Positions 44,457 to 54,812 of a stretch of 64,000 nucleotides of DNA are shown piece by piece; the stretch's first letter is position 1; each line of letters starts with the position of its first letter. Under the pieces are notes generated by a model. The model made no database searches, was not told the origin of the DNA, and saw nothing but the letters and a program-made list of their open reading frames with translations. A program made the position numbers and the translations under genes. Source of the DNA: Desulfovibrio piger (GTDB lineage Bacteria > Desulfobacterota > Desulfovibrionia > Desulfovibrionales > Desulfovibrionaceae); NCBI RefSeq assembly GCF_951793255.1, contig NZ_OX636706.1, forward strand, positions 1,525,001-1,589,000, written 5' to 3'.

Positions 44457-44753
44457 ATGGAGCGTCCTTCCGACGGGAATGCGGCTTTGCCCGCTGCTTC
44501 GGGGGCGGCCGTCCCCCGGTGGAAAGCCCTGCTGGCCACGGGTATCCGGCGGCTGGCGGTCTGGGGAACGGGCCTGCCGGCGGCCCTGGTCGCCCTGCTG
44601 GCCCTGGCCCAGATCGTCTGCCTGGCCCTGTGTCTGCTGGCTCTGGTGGTCCTGGCCCTGTGTTTCCTGATGGCTTCCTATCCCGAGGAATGCCGCCAGT
44701 TCTGGCGCATGCTGCGGGAGACGCGTGCGGAGGGACGCGGCAACGATTCCTGA
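44457..44753 (+). CDS. Small membrane protein, iron cluster flank, gene 2
   Basis: This 98-residue protein has one long or two tightly packed TM segments (about 33-70: LPAALVALLALAQIVCLALC and LLALVVLALCFLMAS) and a charged C-terminus (ECRQFWRMLRETRAEGRG). It follows the previous gene by ten bases with its own AAGGA site. No family was recognised. With its neighbour it forms a two-gene plus-strand unit ended by a bidirectional terminator. Confidence 0.65.
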   Translation: MERPSDGNAALPAASGAAVPRWKALLATGIRRLAVWGTGLPAALVALLALAQIVCLALCLLALVVLALCFLMASYPEECRQFWRMLRETRAEGRGNDS

Positions 44754-44828
44754 ACCTTGGGGGCGGCCGTTGCGGCCTGGGGGGCCGGCCGCTCCGCAAG
44801 GGAAAAGAGCCCGCAGGAGGCTGCGGAC

Positions 44829-44862
44829 AAAAAAAGACCACCCGTCGGCGGGTGGTCTTTTT
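44829..44862. terminator. Bidirectional terminator between iron cluster and acs
   Basis: Seven A, gaccacccg, a short loop, cgggtggtc and five T. It serves the two small genes on the plus strand and the acetyl-CoA synthetase gene on the minus strand. Confidence 0.88.
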
Positions 44863-44885
44863 CGTATCAGGGAGCGGGGGAGAGC

Positions 44886-46928
44886 CTATTCCTTGGGCTG
44901 GTCCTCGTCGGGCAGGTTGGCCGTCTCGTGCTGGCCCTGCAGCAGGTTGCGGTGACCGACGATGATGTGGTCGAGCACTTCGGGCTTGGCCAGGGCCGTG
45001 GTATCGCCCAGGTCGTCATAGACGTTGCCCGCGATCTTGCGCAGCATGCGGCGGATGACCTTGCCGGAGCAGGTCTTGGGCATGGCTTCCACGAACTGGA
45101 TGTATTCGGGGGAGGCCAGGGCGCCGATGTCGCGGCGCACGGTGTCGCGCAGCTTTTTGCGCACGTCGTCGCTCCAGGGCACTTCGTCACGGGTGACGAC
45201 ATAGGCGTAGATGCCTTCGCCCTTGAGGGCATGGGGCATGGGCACCACGGCGGCTTCCGCCACTTCGGGGCAGGAGGCCAGCACGGCCTCGATCTCGGCG
45301 GTGGAGAGACGGTGGCCGGAAACGTTGATGGAATCGTCCACGCGGCCCAGGATCCAGAAGTAGCCGTCCTCGTCCACTTCGGCGCCGTCGCCGGACTCAT
45401 AGCAGCCGAAGCGCGAGAAGTAGGACTGGTACTTTTCTTCGTCGTTGTAGACGCCCTGCATCATGCCGGGCCAGGGCTTGCGGATGACCAGATGGCCGCT
45501 GCGGGTGGAGCCGTCGCCGTCTTCCTCGTCACGGGTGGCGCTGCCGCCCATGACGGCCGCGTCGATGCCGGGCAGGGGCCGCGAGGCCGAGCCGGGCTTG
45601 AGCTTGGTGGCGTAGGGCAGGGGGCTGATCATGGCGCCGCCGGTCTCGGTCTGCCACCAGGTATCCACGATGGGCAGCTCGCTGCCGCCGATGTTCTTGT
45701 GGTACCAGTGCCAGGCTTCGGGGTTGATGGGTTCGCCCACGGAGCCCAGGATGCGCAGGGTGCGCAGGTCATAGCGTTCGGCCCAGGCTTCGCCCAGACG
45801 CATGAGGGAACGGATGACCGTGGGGGCCGTGTAGAGGATGTTGACGCGGAATTTTTCCACGATGCGCCAGTAGCGGTCCGGCTTTGGCCATGTGGGCACG
45901 CCTTCGAACATCACCACGGTGGCGCCCAGGGCCAGCGGCCCGTACACGCCGTAGGTATGGCCGGTGATCCAGCCCATGTCGGCCGTGCACCAGTAGACGT
46001 CGTCGTCGCGCATGTCGAAGACCCATTGCGTGGTATGCGCCGCATAGGTCAGGTAGCCGCCCGTGGAGTGCATGATGCCCGTAGGCTTGCCGGTGCTGCC
46101 GCTGGTATGCAGCAGGAAGAGCGTGTCGTTGGCGTCCATGGGCTCGCAGGGGAAGTCCACGTCCAGGGTGAAGTCCTCGATGAGGTCATGCCACCAGATG
46201 TCGCGGTTGGGGGTCATCTTCACGTCGTAGAGGTCGGCGTGGTTCACCACCACCACGTGGGCCACGGAGGGGCACTTTTCCAGGATGGGGTCCAGGTTGG
46301 CCTTGAGGGGCTTGATCTTGCCGGCGCGGATGGCGGCATCGGCGGTGATGACGACCTTGGCCTTGGAGCCCTGGATACGGCTGCGCACGCCGCCTTCGGC
46401 ATAGCCGGAGAAGATGGCCGTATGGATGGCGCCGATGCGGGCACAGGCCAGCATGGCGATGACCAGCTCGGGGATCATGGGCATGTACAGGGCCACACGG
46501 TCTCCCTTGTTGATGTGCAGGGAGCTCAGGGCGTGGGCCACACGGCAGACCTCGGTATAGAGCATCTGGTAGGTGAAGCAGCGCACGTCCATTTCCTTTT
46601 CGCCCTGCCAGATGAGGGCGGCCTTGTTGCGGCGGCCGGAGATCAGGTGGCGGTCGATGCAGTTGAAGGCGGCGTTGAGCTTGGCGCCGGTGAACCATCT
46701 GTACTTGTGCCGCGCTTCGTCGGCCTCCAGTACCTTGTCCCAGCGCTTGAACCAGTGGATCAGCTGCGATGCGCGTGCACCCCAGAAGTCATTGGGGTCT
46801 TCCAGAGCTCGCCGGCAGATGGCGTCGGCTTCGTCCTGACCGCAGATCCACGCGGACGACTTGCCGTGCTCGGGGGGGAGGTAGCTACGCTTCTCGGTTA
46901 AGAGAGTGGTAATCCGTTCCTGGGACAT
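44886..46928 (-). CDS. acs: Acetyl-CoA synthetase (AMP-forming)
   Basis: This 680-residue cytosolic enzyme activates acetate to acetyl-CoA with ATP. It has the adenylate-forming motif LLHTSGSTGKPTGIMH (about 273-288), WWQTETGG, the hinge GYFWILGRVDD and the late lysine motif CSGKVIRRMLRKI (near residue 622), whose lysine is the regulatory acetylation site; the residue before SGK is Cys, where most Acs have Arg. It is about 30 residues longer than E. coli Acs, mainly at the C-terminus. It stands alone between terminators. Confidence 0.95.
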   Translation of the reverse strand: MSQERITTLLTEKRSYLPPEHGKSSAWICGQDEADAICRRALEDPNDFWGARASQLIHWFKRWDKVLEADEARHKYRWFTGAKLNAAFNCIDRHLISGRRNKAALIWQGEKEMDVRCFTYQMLYTEVCRVAHALSSLHINKGDRVALYMPMIPELVIAMLACARIGAIHTAIFSGYAEGGVRSRIQGSKAKVVITADAAIRAGKIKPLKANLDPILEKCPSVAHVVVVNHADLYDVKMTPNRDIWWHDLIEDFTLDVDFPCEPMDANDTLFLLHTSGSTGKPTGIMHSTGGYLTYAAHTTQWVFDMRDDDVYWCTADMGWITGHTYGVYGPLALGATVVMFEGVPTWPKPDRYWRIVEKFRVNILYTAPTVIRSLMRLGEAWAERYDLRTLRILGSVGEPINPEAWHWYHKNIGGSELPIVDTWWQTETGGAMISPLPYATKLKPGSASRPLPGIDAAVMGGSATRDEEDGDGSTRSGHLVIRKPWPGMMQGVYNDEEKYQSYFSRFGCYESGDGAEVDEDGYFWILGRVDDSINVSGHRLSTAEIEAVLASCPEVAEAAVVPMPHALKGEGIYAYVVTRDEVPWSDDVRKKLRDTVRRDIGALASPEYIQFVEAMPKTCSGKVIRRMLRKIAGNVYDDLGDTTALAKPEVLDHIIVGHRNLLQGQHETANLPDEDQPKE

Positions 46929-46986
46929 GATGGCAACTCCATAAGCTTAAGACTGCAAACAACAGTGGAAAATCATCCATGCTACC

Positions 46987-47015
46987 GGCGTAAAGTGATT
47001 TCTTACGGGCGTCAA
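46987..47015 (-). promoter_or_regulatory. Candidate acs promoter
   Basis: On the minus strand TTGACG (47015-47010) and TACGCC (46992-46987) are 17 bases apart, about 60 bases before the acs start. The -10 box is poor. The upstream stretch to 47205 is AT-rich, with no gene seen. Confidence 0.35.
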
Positions 47016-47261
47016 GGGCCGGAAAACTGTTTGTGCTACCAGTCATCGTGGAGAAAAAAGGGACAAGGAGCTGAAACAGAGTGCAACAAAACGGCAGCAG
47101 GCACCGGTATGCATGGGAATGCTGCATAGTGAAAAAAATCCCAATCTGGAACGATTTTTTATGAAATTTTTTTTAAAATTTTTCCATATTCGGAACGAGA
47201 GCCCGCTTTTTGTGCAAAAAATGCATGGCGGCAGAGAAAATGACCGGCAGCACGGCCGGAA

Positions 47262-47295
47262 AATGAAAAGGGCGGCCTCATGACGAGACCGCCCT
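47262..47295 (-). terminator. Terminator of the maf-yfcE-trm112 unit
   Basis: On the minus strand agggcggtctcgtc pairs with gaggccgccct and is followed by ttttcatttt. It lies 28 bases after the maf stop. Confidence 0.75.
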
Positions 47296-47323
47296 GAAAA
47301 GCAGGATGGAGATGGCGCAAGGA

Positions 47324-47956
47324 TCAGTCCACGGGGCGCATCCAGCCTCCCTCCAGCAGGAGGGCGGCAAGACGGCTCACCGGCAGGCCCACCACCGTGG
47401 ACCAGGAACCGTGCACGCTTTCCACCAGAAAGGCCCCCTGGCCCTGGATGGCGTAGGCCCCGGCCTTGTCGGCCGGTTCGCCGCTGCGCACATAGGCGCG
47501 GAGAACGTCTTCAGGCCAGGTATGGAAGCGGACGGCGCTGGTATCGGCAAAGCCCGCACTGCTCCCGTCGGGGAAAAGGCAGCAGACGCCGGTGATGACC
47601 TCATGCTCGCGGCCGGAAAGACGCCGCAGCATGTCCAGGGCGTCCGCATCGTCAGCGGGCTTGCCCAGGATGTCGTGGCCCAGGGCCACCACGGTGTCGG
47701 CGGCCAGGATCAGGTCGTCGGCCCCGGCATCCGCCGAGGCGGCCACGGCCCGCGCTTTGGCCGTAGCGGCACGCAGGGCGTAGGCGGCGGGCGTTTCCCC
47801 GTGTTCGGGGCGCGGCTCCACCCCGGTGGGCCGGACGATGGTATAGGGCAGGCCCCATTCATCCATGAACTGGCGGCGTCGCGGCGAGGCCGAAGCCAGC
47901 ACCAGCCGGATGCCGGGCCGCAGGAGGAAAAGGGGCTGGAGCGGGGCCGTGTTCAT
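47324..47956 (-). CDS. maf: Maf-family nucleotide pyrophosphatase
   Basis: This 210-residue protein hydrolyses non-canonical or excess nucleoside triphosphates to monophosphates. It has the Maf marks: LASASPRRRQ (about 20-29), LAADTVVALG (about 83-92) and DKAGAYAIQGQGAFLVE (about 163-179). The first 15 residues are an extension compared with E. coli YhdE. The start overlaps the yfcE stop by four bases (ATGA), so the two are translated together. Confidence 0.93.
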   Translation of the reverse strand: MNTAPLQPLFLLRPGIRLVLASASPRRRQFMDEWGLPYTIVRPTGVEPRPEHGETPAAYALRAATAKARAVAASADAGADDLILAADTVVALGHDILGKPADDADALDMLRRLSGREHEVITGVCCLFPDGSSAGFADTSAVRFHTWPEDVLRAYVRSGEPADKAGAYAIQGQGAFLVESVHGSWSTVVGLPVSRLAALLLEGGWMRPVD

Positions 47957-48534
47957 CGGCCCGCCTGATGGGGCCAGTTCTGGCGGGGCCAGTGGCGCAG
48001 CAGTTCCTTGCCTTCCATGTCGTAGACGTGGAAGCAGCCGTCCTCATACAGGCCGTAGCTGCGGGGGAATCCGCCCTTGGGCAGACTGAGGGAGCCGGGG
48101 TTCCAGAAGTGCAGGCCGTCCAGGCTCTCGCCGCGCGGGATGTGGGTATGGCCGCGCAGGATGACCGTGCCCGGGGCAAAACCCGGCAGAGGCGGGGTCT
48201 CCGGCAGACGGTGGCCGTGGCTGGCGAAGATGCGCAGGGCGTCGGCCTCTATCCAGGCGTTTTCCGAAACGGCGAAGGGCGTGAGCATGATGTCCACTTC
48301 GGCGTCGCAGTTGCCGCGTACGGCCGTGACCGGGCAGGGCAGATGGTTCAGGCGGTCCAGTTCTTCCAGCACGGAGCGGGTGTCATAGCCGCCGGGCAGG
48401 GGGTTGCGCGGACCGTGGTAGACCAGGTCGCCCAGCAGCACCAGCATGTCGGGCGACAGGCGTTGGGCCGTATCACAGAGGAAGCGCAGGCTGTCCAGCG
48501 AGCCGTGCAGGTCGGAAGCGATGAGCAGACGCAT
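47953..48534 (-). CDS. yfcE: YfcE-type metallophosphoesterase
   Basis: This 193-residue protein is a calcineurin-like phosphodiesterase with the metal motifs in order: SDLHGS (about 7-12), LLGDLVYHGPRN (about 33-44), RGNCD (about 73-77), SHGH (about 105-108) and GHTHIP (about 128-133). E. coli YfcE cleaves phosphodiesters in vitro with no known natural substrate. It lies eight bases after the Trm112-like gene and overlaps maf. Confidence 0.92.
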   Translation of the reverse strand: MRLLIASDLHGSLDSLRFLCDTAQRLSPDMLVLLGDLVYHGPRNPLPGGYDTRSVLEELDRLNHLPCPVTAVRGNCDAEVDIMLTPFAVSENAWIEADALRIFASHGHRLPETPPLPGFAPGTVILRGHTHIPRGESLDGLHFWNPGSLSLPKGGFPRSYGLYEDGCFHVYDMEGKELLRHWPRQNWPHQAGR

Positions 48535-48542
48535 GGACGGCC

Positions 48543-48746
48543 CTAGCCTTTGTGTTCCTCATCCCAGCGGGCGCGCTCCACAGCGGCGTCCACCAGCATG
48601 ATGGGGATATCGTCACGCACGGGATAGACCACGTTGCAGGCCGGGCAGGCCAGGCCTTCGGGATGCTCGGCAGAGGGCAGGGGCTCCAGAGAGCCCATGC
48701 AGCGGGGGCAGGCCAGAATCTGCAGCAGTTCCTGTGTGTTCATCAT
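48543..48746 (-). CDS. Trm112-family small zinc protein
   Basis: This 67-residue protein has the Trm112/YcaR pattern: LLQILACPRCMGSLEP (about 7-22), then GLACPACNVVYPVRDDIPIML (about 31-51), with two CPxC pairs. In eukaryotes and archaea Trm112 activates methyltransferases; bacterial short forms are poorly defined. AAGGA precedes two adjacent ATG codons. It is the first gene of the unit with yfcE and maf. Confidence 0.88.
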   Translation of the reverse strand: MMNTQELLQILACPRCMGSLEPLPSAEHPEGLACPACNVVYPVRDDIPIMLVDAAVERARWDEEHKG

Positions 48747-48966
48747 GATGTTTCCTTGTCTTTGGGGACAGCGGCCCCCTGTTTTGCGAGGGCAAAAGCA
48801 TAGCTTTTTGCCGTCCGTTCTTCAAGACAAAGCTGCCGGGACGACCTGCGGGAAAGCGTGACCTGACGGGCCCTGCGCACCTTGCCACGGGAGTGCGCAG
48901 CTTGCTTTTTTTTCATAAAGTCGTAGTTTACTTGAAAAGAAAAAGATAACTGTCAGGGATGAAAGC

Positions 48967-49827
48967 ATGCAATTCATTGATTTACATACGCATTCACAGG
49001 CCTCTGACGGAACGGACAGCCCCGGGCAGCTCGTGCGTAATGCCCAGATCCAGGGGCTGGCGGCGGTGGCGGTGACCGATCACGATACGGTCTCCGGCCT
49101 GGACGAAGCCGAGGCGGCAGCCCGTGACCTGGGGCTGGAATTCGTGCGTGGATGCGAACTGTCGACCAGTACGGAGCTGGGCGAGATGCATGTGCTCGGC
49201 CTGTGGCTGCCCCGGGATCTGGCTCCCCTGCAGGACAGGCTCCAGTATCTGCGCCGCAAACGCAGCGAGCGCAACGTCCGCATCGTGGAAAAGCTCCAGG
49301 GCCTGGGCGTGGAGATCGAGCTCGACGAAGTGCTGCACGAGGCCCGCGGCGAAAGCGTGGGGCGCCCGCACATCGCTGCCGTGCTGGTCCGCAAGGGCTA
49401 TGTGAAGGACGTCAGCGAGGCCTTCAAGGAATATCTGGGCTATTACGGCCGCGCCTACCTGCCCAAGGAGGTCCTGCAGCCCGAAGTGGCCGTGGAAGTC
49501 CTCTCTTCTCTGGGGGCCACGGTCTGCCTGGCCCACCCCATGCTGCAAAAGCTGCCCGAGGGCTGGCTGGAAGCCTTCATCGAACGCCTCCTGCCCTGCG
49601 GGCTCACGGCCATCGAGGCCTATCACAGCGAACATTCCGAGGCCGCTTCCCGGCGCTGCCTGGAGCTGGCCCGCCATTACGGCCTGGGCGTCAGCGGCGG
49701 CTCGGACTATCACGGTACCAACAAGCCCCGCATCCGCCTGGGCAAGGGCTACGGCTCCCTGCGCGTGCCCTACAGCGTGCTGGAAGAGCTGCGCGAGATG
49801 CGCGCCCGGCGCGGCCTGCCCTGCTAG
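48967..49827 (+). CDS. PHP-domain phosphoesterase (YciV/RNase AM type)
   Basis: This 286-residue protein has a PHP metal centre: DLHTHSQASDGTDSP (about 5-19), VTDHDTVSGLDEA (about 36-48), GCELST, GRPHIAAVL (about 134-142), AHPML and GSDYHGTNKP (about 252-261). This set matches the YciV group, which removes phosphate from 3',5'-bisphosphonucleosides and trims RNA 5' ends. An AT-rich stretch upstream (48905-48960) may hold its promoter. It stands alone. Confidence 0.9.
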   Translation: MQFIDLHTHSQASDGTDSPGQLVRNAQIQGLAAVAVTDHDTVSGLDEAEAAARDLGLEFVRGCELSTSTELGEMHVLGLWLPRDLAPLQDRLQYLRRKRSERNVRIVEKLQGLGVEIELDEVLHEARGESVGRPHIAAVLVRKGYVKDVSEAFKEYLGYYGRAYLPKEVLQPEVAVEVLSSLGATVCLAHPMLQKLPEGWLEAFIERLLPCGLTAIEAYHSEHSEAASRRCLELARHYGLGVSGGSDYHGTNKPRIRLGKGYGSLRVPYSVLEELREMRARRGLPC

Positions 49828-50302
49828 GGCGTGGCGACCTGTCCGCAGTTTGCTTGTGGGGGAAGGGAAATCCCTCATCTCCGCTGTCGATGCCCGTAAC
49901 GCTCCTTCGTCGTTAACGGGCACGGCCTGCGGCCGCCTTCGGTCGCTGCTTGCGCGAGGTTTCTTCCCTTTCCCCAAGCCCCATCCTTTCCCCAGCGCGC
50001 TTTTTCAGATGGGCGCTGGTCCATGCGGCGGGCATCCTTCTTTGGGGATGTATGCTGGCATCCTTTATTTCATTGGAATACAACGGAGAGTTGCGTTGAA
50101 AAGCCCGGGGAAAAGGGGGGCTTGAGGAGGCTCACCCCTCTTTCCGTGAGCCTCATGCGGCCCGTATGTGCAACGGGGCCGGTGGGTAGCCTCTTCATGG
50201 CGGGAGCGTCCTGCGCGGCCATGCTGTGCCCTTCCCGTTCCCGTGCCTCTGGTTATTCTGTCCGTATCTGTCTGCCGTAGATCTTCCACTGTCGGCGGAT
50301 GC
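49828..50302. other. Intergenic region with two strong hairpins
   Basis: No convincing gene in about 475 bases. Two hairpins are clear: tgcccgtaacg with cgttaacgggca at 49891-49921 (one bulge) and gaggctcac with gtgagcctc at 50127-50154 (perfect nine-base stem). Neither has a T-run, so they are not intrinsic terminators. They could belong to a small RNA or to repeat elements. Confidence 0.45.
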
Positions 50303-50340
50303 AAAAAAGCGGGGCCCTCTTGAGAGGGTCCCGCTTTTTT
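50303..50340. terminator. Bidirectional terminator after secA
   Basis: aaaaaagcggggccctct and agagggtcccgctttttt pair around a two-base centre with A- and T-runs. It lies 22 bases after the secA stop. Confidence 0.88.
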
Positions 50341-50362
50341 CGTCAGTGATGGTCAGGAGCGG

Positions 50363-52954
<2,592 letters not shown>

Positions 52955-53364
52955 GCGTTCTCCTCGTTTGGCGGGATGGCCTGCCCCGGGGCAGGCGCGC
53001 GACCGTGTGCATCCTGAAAAAAAACGGACGGGCCGTACGTGAAAGGGCCCGGCACCGGGGGCCGGGCGTCACAAACGGTCGCGCATGCCGTAGAAGTAAG
53101 GTCAAAACACGGCTTTGGCAATGCACCGAGGGGGAAAAATGCCCTCACGGACAGGAGAAAGCGCGTCTGGCGACCAGCTGGGGCGGGGGAGGGCTGTGGG
53201 GAAAAGCTGCAGCAGGCTGCCCAGCGGGAGCGGGATCTTCGTTGGGCAGGGCCGGACTTGCCTGCCTGCGGGAAGAGCCCGGCCGGGGAAGATCAAGGGG
53301 AAGGCCAAGGGGAAGGGAAGAGCAGGAGGGAGGGGCTTCCCCGTTAAGACAGGGGCCTCTTCTT
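52955..53364. other. Intergenic region upstream of secA
   Basis: About 410 bases without a supported gene. The DNA is GC-rich with repeated aaggggaagg-type units at 53288-53325. It should hold the secA promoter, but none could be assigned. Confidence 0.4.
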
Positions 53365-53414
53365 GAAAAAAGCTTGCCCGCAGGCCCTGCCTGTTGAGGC
53401 AGGAAACTGCGGGC
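53365..53414 (-). terminator. Terminator after the MoaE-like gene
   Basis: On the minus strand gcccgcag/ctgcgggc (outer) and cctgcc/ggcagg (inner) form a two-part stem, followed by aagcttttttc. It lies about 130 bases after the MoaE-like stop codon. Confidence 0.65.
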
Positions 53415-53541
53415 GATACGGGCAGCCACGGGCATCCGAAGCTTCTGCCGCTGTCACCATCGTCCTTGCGGGCAAGGGCGGCCGCGGTTCCGTGCGGATG
53501 CGGCCGCAGGGCAGAGGGGCTCCTCCCTGAACGGCACCGGT

Positions 53542-53910
53542 CTAGGCTTTCGGGCCGTGTTCCTGTTTGATGACGGCTTCGGACTTGATGCGGTCCAGCA
53601 GCTCGGCAAAGGTGGCTTTGACGTTCTCGCGGATGTCACCGGCCACCACCAGCAGGAGCAGGTCGTCACCGGGCTGCAATTCCCCTCCATTGGCCTGGGC
53701 CACGATGGCGAAGATGCCGGGGCGCTGCTCCATCTCATGACAAATGGCGACCATCTTGGCCTGGTCATGGCTGACGGTGATGGAGCTGACCGGCGCATGA
53801 TCCTTGCGCGACCAGCCGCGGACAACGCCATTGTGTACCAGCATCATGCCCACATGGTCGGTGAAGCCGGGGCGGGCCTTGAGTTCCTGCAAAACCTTGT
53901 TGACGTCCAT
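53542..53910 (-). CDS. MoaE-like protein
   Basis: This 122-residue protein resembles MoaE, the catalytic subunit of molybdopterin synthase: GMMLVHNGVVRGW (about 21-33), EQRPGIFAIVAQANGGELQPGDD (about 61-83) and VVAGDIRENVKATFAELLDRIKSEAVIKQE (about 87-116), where the late lysine and glutamate region matches the MoaE end. It diverges strongly from standard MoaE, and no moaD or other moa genes are nearby, so a different role is possible. The start at 53910 follows AAGGAG. Confidence 0.65.
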   Translation of the reverse strand: MDVNKVLQELKARPGFTDHVGMMLVHNGVVRGWSRKDHAPVSSITVSHDQAKMVAICHEMEQRPGIFAIVAQANGGELQPGDDLLLLVVAGDIRENVKATFAELLDRIKSEAVIKQEHGPKA

Positions 53911-54142
53911 ACTGACTCCTTTGTCTGCGGTGCCGGATCGGTCCGGCGCAGGAGCAAGCATACACGGCCCAAGCCCGTGGATAAAGGGCGGACGGCGCGG
54001 AAAAACAGCTTTTTGCGCCAATCTTCATCTTCCAATACACTGGAATGATTTGAGAATAAAAAAATATTACTTATTTTTGCGCTAGGTATTGATTTTTTAA
54101 TTAAGAATCATTACTATTCAAAAAAAGCACATGGAGGAGTAT

Positions 54143-54487
54143 ATGAACCGCCTGCAAGATTATGCTCTTTATGATATTTCCTGGAACCTGAGCCCTGAAC
54201 ACGCCGTGACCATGTATCTCGAATGGGGCAACAACGACTGGCACTCCGAATATCCGCCCGTGCGCTCCAAGGAAGATGTGTCCCACTACTTCGTGGTGGA
54301 CAGCTGGGGCAAGGAACCCGTCATCCGCCTGGTGCGCCGCAACTCCGAAAACGCTGAAGACCTGTTCACCATGCCGCTTCCCCACCACCTGCTGTCCGAA
54401 TACGAATCCGTGCACGGCAAGTGGCGCGGCATCAGCGAACCCACCCCCGCCATCAAGAGCTGGCTGCGCCACGAACTGGGCCAGTAG
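54143..54487 (+). CDS. DVU0772-type conserved Desulfovibrio protein
   Basis: This 114-residue protein of unknown function resembles a small family known mainly from Desulfovibrio (DVU0772 type). It starts NRLQDYALYDISWNLSPEHAV and is rich in Trp, Tyr and acidic residues, with LEWGNNDWHSEYPPVRSKED in the middle. No signal peptide, TM segment or known motif is seen. GGAGG precedes the chosen ATG at 54143; an ATG four codons upstream lies before that site. The upstream 100 bases are AT-rich, as in well-expressed genes here. Confidence 0.7.
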   Translation: MNRLQDYALYDISWNLSPEHAVTMYLEWGNNDWHSEYPPVRSKEDVSHYFVVDSWGKEPVIRLVRRNSENAEDLFTMPLPHHLLSEYESVHGKWRGISEPTPAIKSWLRHELGQ

Positions 54488-54566
54488 ACAGCTTTGACGT
54501 CATAACGAACCTTTCTTCTTCATTCCCTCCTCAAACCCATAAACCTCCACACCAAACGCACCAGAC

Positions 54567-54597
54567 AGGGCCCCGGCAACGGGGCCCTTCGTCTTTT
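54567..54597 (+). terminator. Terminator after the DVU0772-type gene
   Basis: gggccccg and cggggccc pair around gcaa, followed by ttcgtctttt. It lies about 80 bases after the stop codon. Confidence 0.8.
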
Positions 54598-54757
54598 GGG
54601 GGCCCGGGATACTGCCATGCCATCCCGGCCAGGGCAGTTGCCCGCGGGCTCTTCGAGAGGGGCGGCGGGGCACGATGGTCTGTCCGCATCCCTGCCCGGA
54701 CGGGAGAGCCGCAGCGGAGCGGTCGACCGTTCGCGAGCTTCCCCGGACGGCGGACAT

Positions 54758-54790
54758 AAAAAAAGCCGGTGGCTTTGGCCACCGGCTTTT
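54758..54790. terminator. Bidirectional terminator after the CpoB-like gene
   Basis: Seven A, agccggtggc, a short loop, gccaccggct and a T-run. It closes the minus-strand ileS-lspA-cpoB region. Between this and 54597 no gene is seen. Confidence 0.88.
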
Positions 54791-54812
54791 CCATATCTGT
54801 CAGGCGCGTGCC

